Positions 63,426 through 64,000 of a DNA stretch of 64,000 nucleotides are shown here, piece after piece. The notes beneath the pieces are model-generated. The model saw nothing but the letters and a program-made list of their open reading frames with translations. It was not told the origin of the DNA and searched no databases. The first letter of the stretch is position 1; every line of letters starts with the position of its first letter. The DNA is from Anaerolineales bacterium (GTDB lineage Bacteria; Chloroflexota; Anaerolineae; Anaerolineales; UBA4823), in contig JANXBJ010000001.1 in the NCBI GenBank assembly GCA_025057645.1, forward strand, positions 430,357-494,356, in the 5' to 3' direction. The translations under genes were made by a program, and so were the position numbers.

Positions 63426-64000
63426 TTAAGCTCAAGGAACTGTTGTGGGTTTGGCTCGGATGCTTGACAGTTGTAGGGTTGGCAGCTGCTTTTCAGTCTT
63501 CGCCGGGCTATATGGACGCAGAATATTATTACGCCGGGGGAAAGCTCTTGTGGCAGGGGCATGGGTTTGAAGAGCCATATCTATGGAATTACCTTACCGA
63601 CCCGCGCGAATTACCTGTTCCTTCCCATACTTACTGGATGCCCCTCGCGTCGCTATGGGCTTGGTTGGGGATGTCGCTTGTGGGTTCTGATGCTTTTCAA
63701 GCCGCGCGTTGGCCTTTTATCCTGCTCGGTTCGTTGGTTTCTCCTCTGACTTATTGGTTGGGTTGGAAAATTTCTCAACAGCGCTTTACCTCTCTGTTGG
63801 CTGCACTCTTCGCCTGGTTTCCGATGTTCTATTTAGCCTATCTGCCGACAACCGATACTTTTGCGATGTACATGATCCTAGGCACTCTCTGGTTGGTCTT
63901 GGCAGCAAGAGTGGCTCAGCTAAAGGACAAAAGTGTCTTTCTGGCGGGTTTAATTTGCGGTGCGATGCATTTGGCTAGGGCAGATGGGTTCTTCTGGATG
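63422..64000 (+). CDS. GT-C/GT39-like membrane glycosyltransferase, 3'-truncated
   Basis: An open frame of 193 codons runs off the window end. It begins with ATG at 63422 overlapping the preceding stop. After the first helix it has YMDAEYYYAGGKLLWQGHGF (core MDAEYYYAGG), YLWNYLTDP and PSHTYWMPLASLWAWLG (core SHTYWMPL), a pattern of GT39-like enzymes with an acidic first loop. Several more hydrophobic helices follow. It continues the same operon. Confidence 0.75.
   Translation, partial: MIKLKELLWVWLGCLTVVGLAAAFQSSPGYMDAEYYYAGGKLLWQGHGFEEPYLWNYLTDPRELPVPSHTYWMPLASLWAWLGMSLVGSDAFQAARWPFILLGSLVSPLTYWLGWKISQQRFTSLLAALFAWFPMFYLAYLPTTDTFAMYMILGTLWLVLAARVAQLKDKSVFLAGLICGAMHLARADGFFWM

Overview
The window reads as a chromosomal segment of a free-living bacterium, most likely a member of the Chloroflexota, class Anaerolineae. 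That placement is inferred from the gene mix: Rex, a K+-independent type proton pyrophosphatase, MutS2, a WD40 lipoprotein with a Thr/Pro linker, a TPR protein with repeated PDWLRE-like motifs, many GT-C membrane proteins and an orphan Flp pilin. No marker rRNA is present to prove it. Coding density is high, genes lie on both strands, and ATG, GTG and TTG starts are all used with clear Shine-Dalgarno sequences. I see no transposase, phage gene, CRISPR array or other sign of a mobile region, so this looks like core genome.

Layout. 1-2756: the end of a large GT-C type membrane protein. 2772-8518: a quinone-oxidoreductase-like MDR enzyme, a small membrane protein, a three-gene acyl-CoA carboxylase (carboxyltransferase, biotin carboxylase, biotin carrier) and a CYTH protein. 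8527-9743 (minus): rplS-murI. 9998-12240: tRNA-Glu with terminator, cysH, and an HtrA-like lipoprotein protease. 12317-17351 (minus): DUF429 protein, lipid kinase, an XPB-N-like protein, purH. 17617-23989: 1-pyrroline-5-carboxylate dehydrogenase, a small membrane protein, a two-subunit CoA-transferase, a lactate-permease-family transporter, galactokinase. 24126-27917 (minus): WD40 lipoprotein and mutS2. 28034-28307: Flp pilin and tRNA-Val. 28413-31310 (minus): LutB-LutC fusion, LutA, tRNA-Pro. 31422-35334: inositol-phosphate synthase, yebC, ruvC, ruvA, proC. 35529-42107: M42 peptidase, atpA, atpG, atpD, atpC and a divergent MreB. 42113-42733 (minus): rex, divergent from obg-nadD (42906-44797). 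44800-54233 (minus): tRNA-Arg, PrsW, DUF2344 protein, B12-binding radical SAM protein, ndk, TPR protein, hppA. 54639-55865: rpoD. 55896-64000: an envelope-glycan style block of GT-C membrane proteins with one SDR epimerase, the last gene running off the window.

How the genes fit together. Energy metabolism is the strongest theme: F1-ATPase genes, the proton pyrophosphatase, LutABC-type lactate oxidation, a lactate-family permease, a CoA-transferase, a biotin-dependent acyl-CoA carboxylase, and Rex, which senses NADH/NAD+. A Rex-type operator lies just upstream of rex. The two ends of the window hold membrane glycosyltransferases, probably for surface polysaccharide or lipid-linked sugars.

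Most notable: an MreB homologue behind atpC that has lost the acidic residues expected for ATP hydrolysis; a TPR protein with about twelve copies of a [IL]P[DE]WLRE-like motif; two near-consensus promoters back to back with overlapping -35 boxes between tRNA-Pro and ino1; an ATP synthase locus lacking the Fo and delta genes, with a roughly 40-residue insertion in the alpha subunit; and a LutB-LutC fusion.
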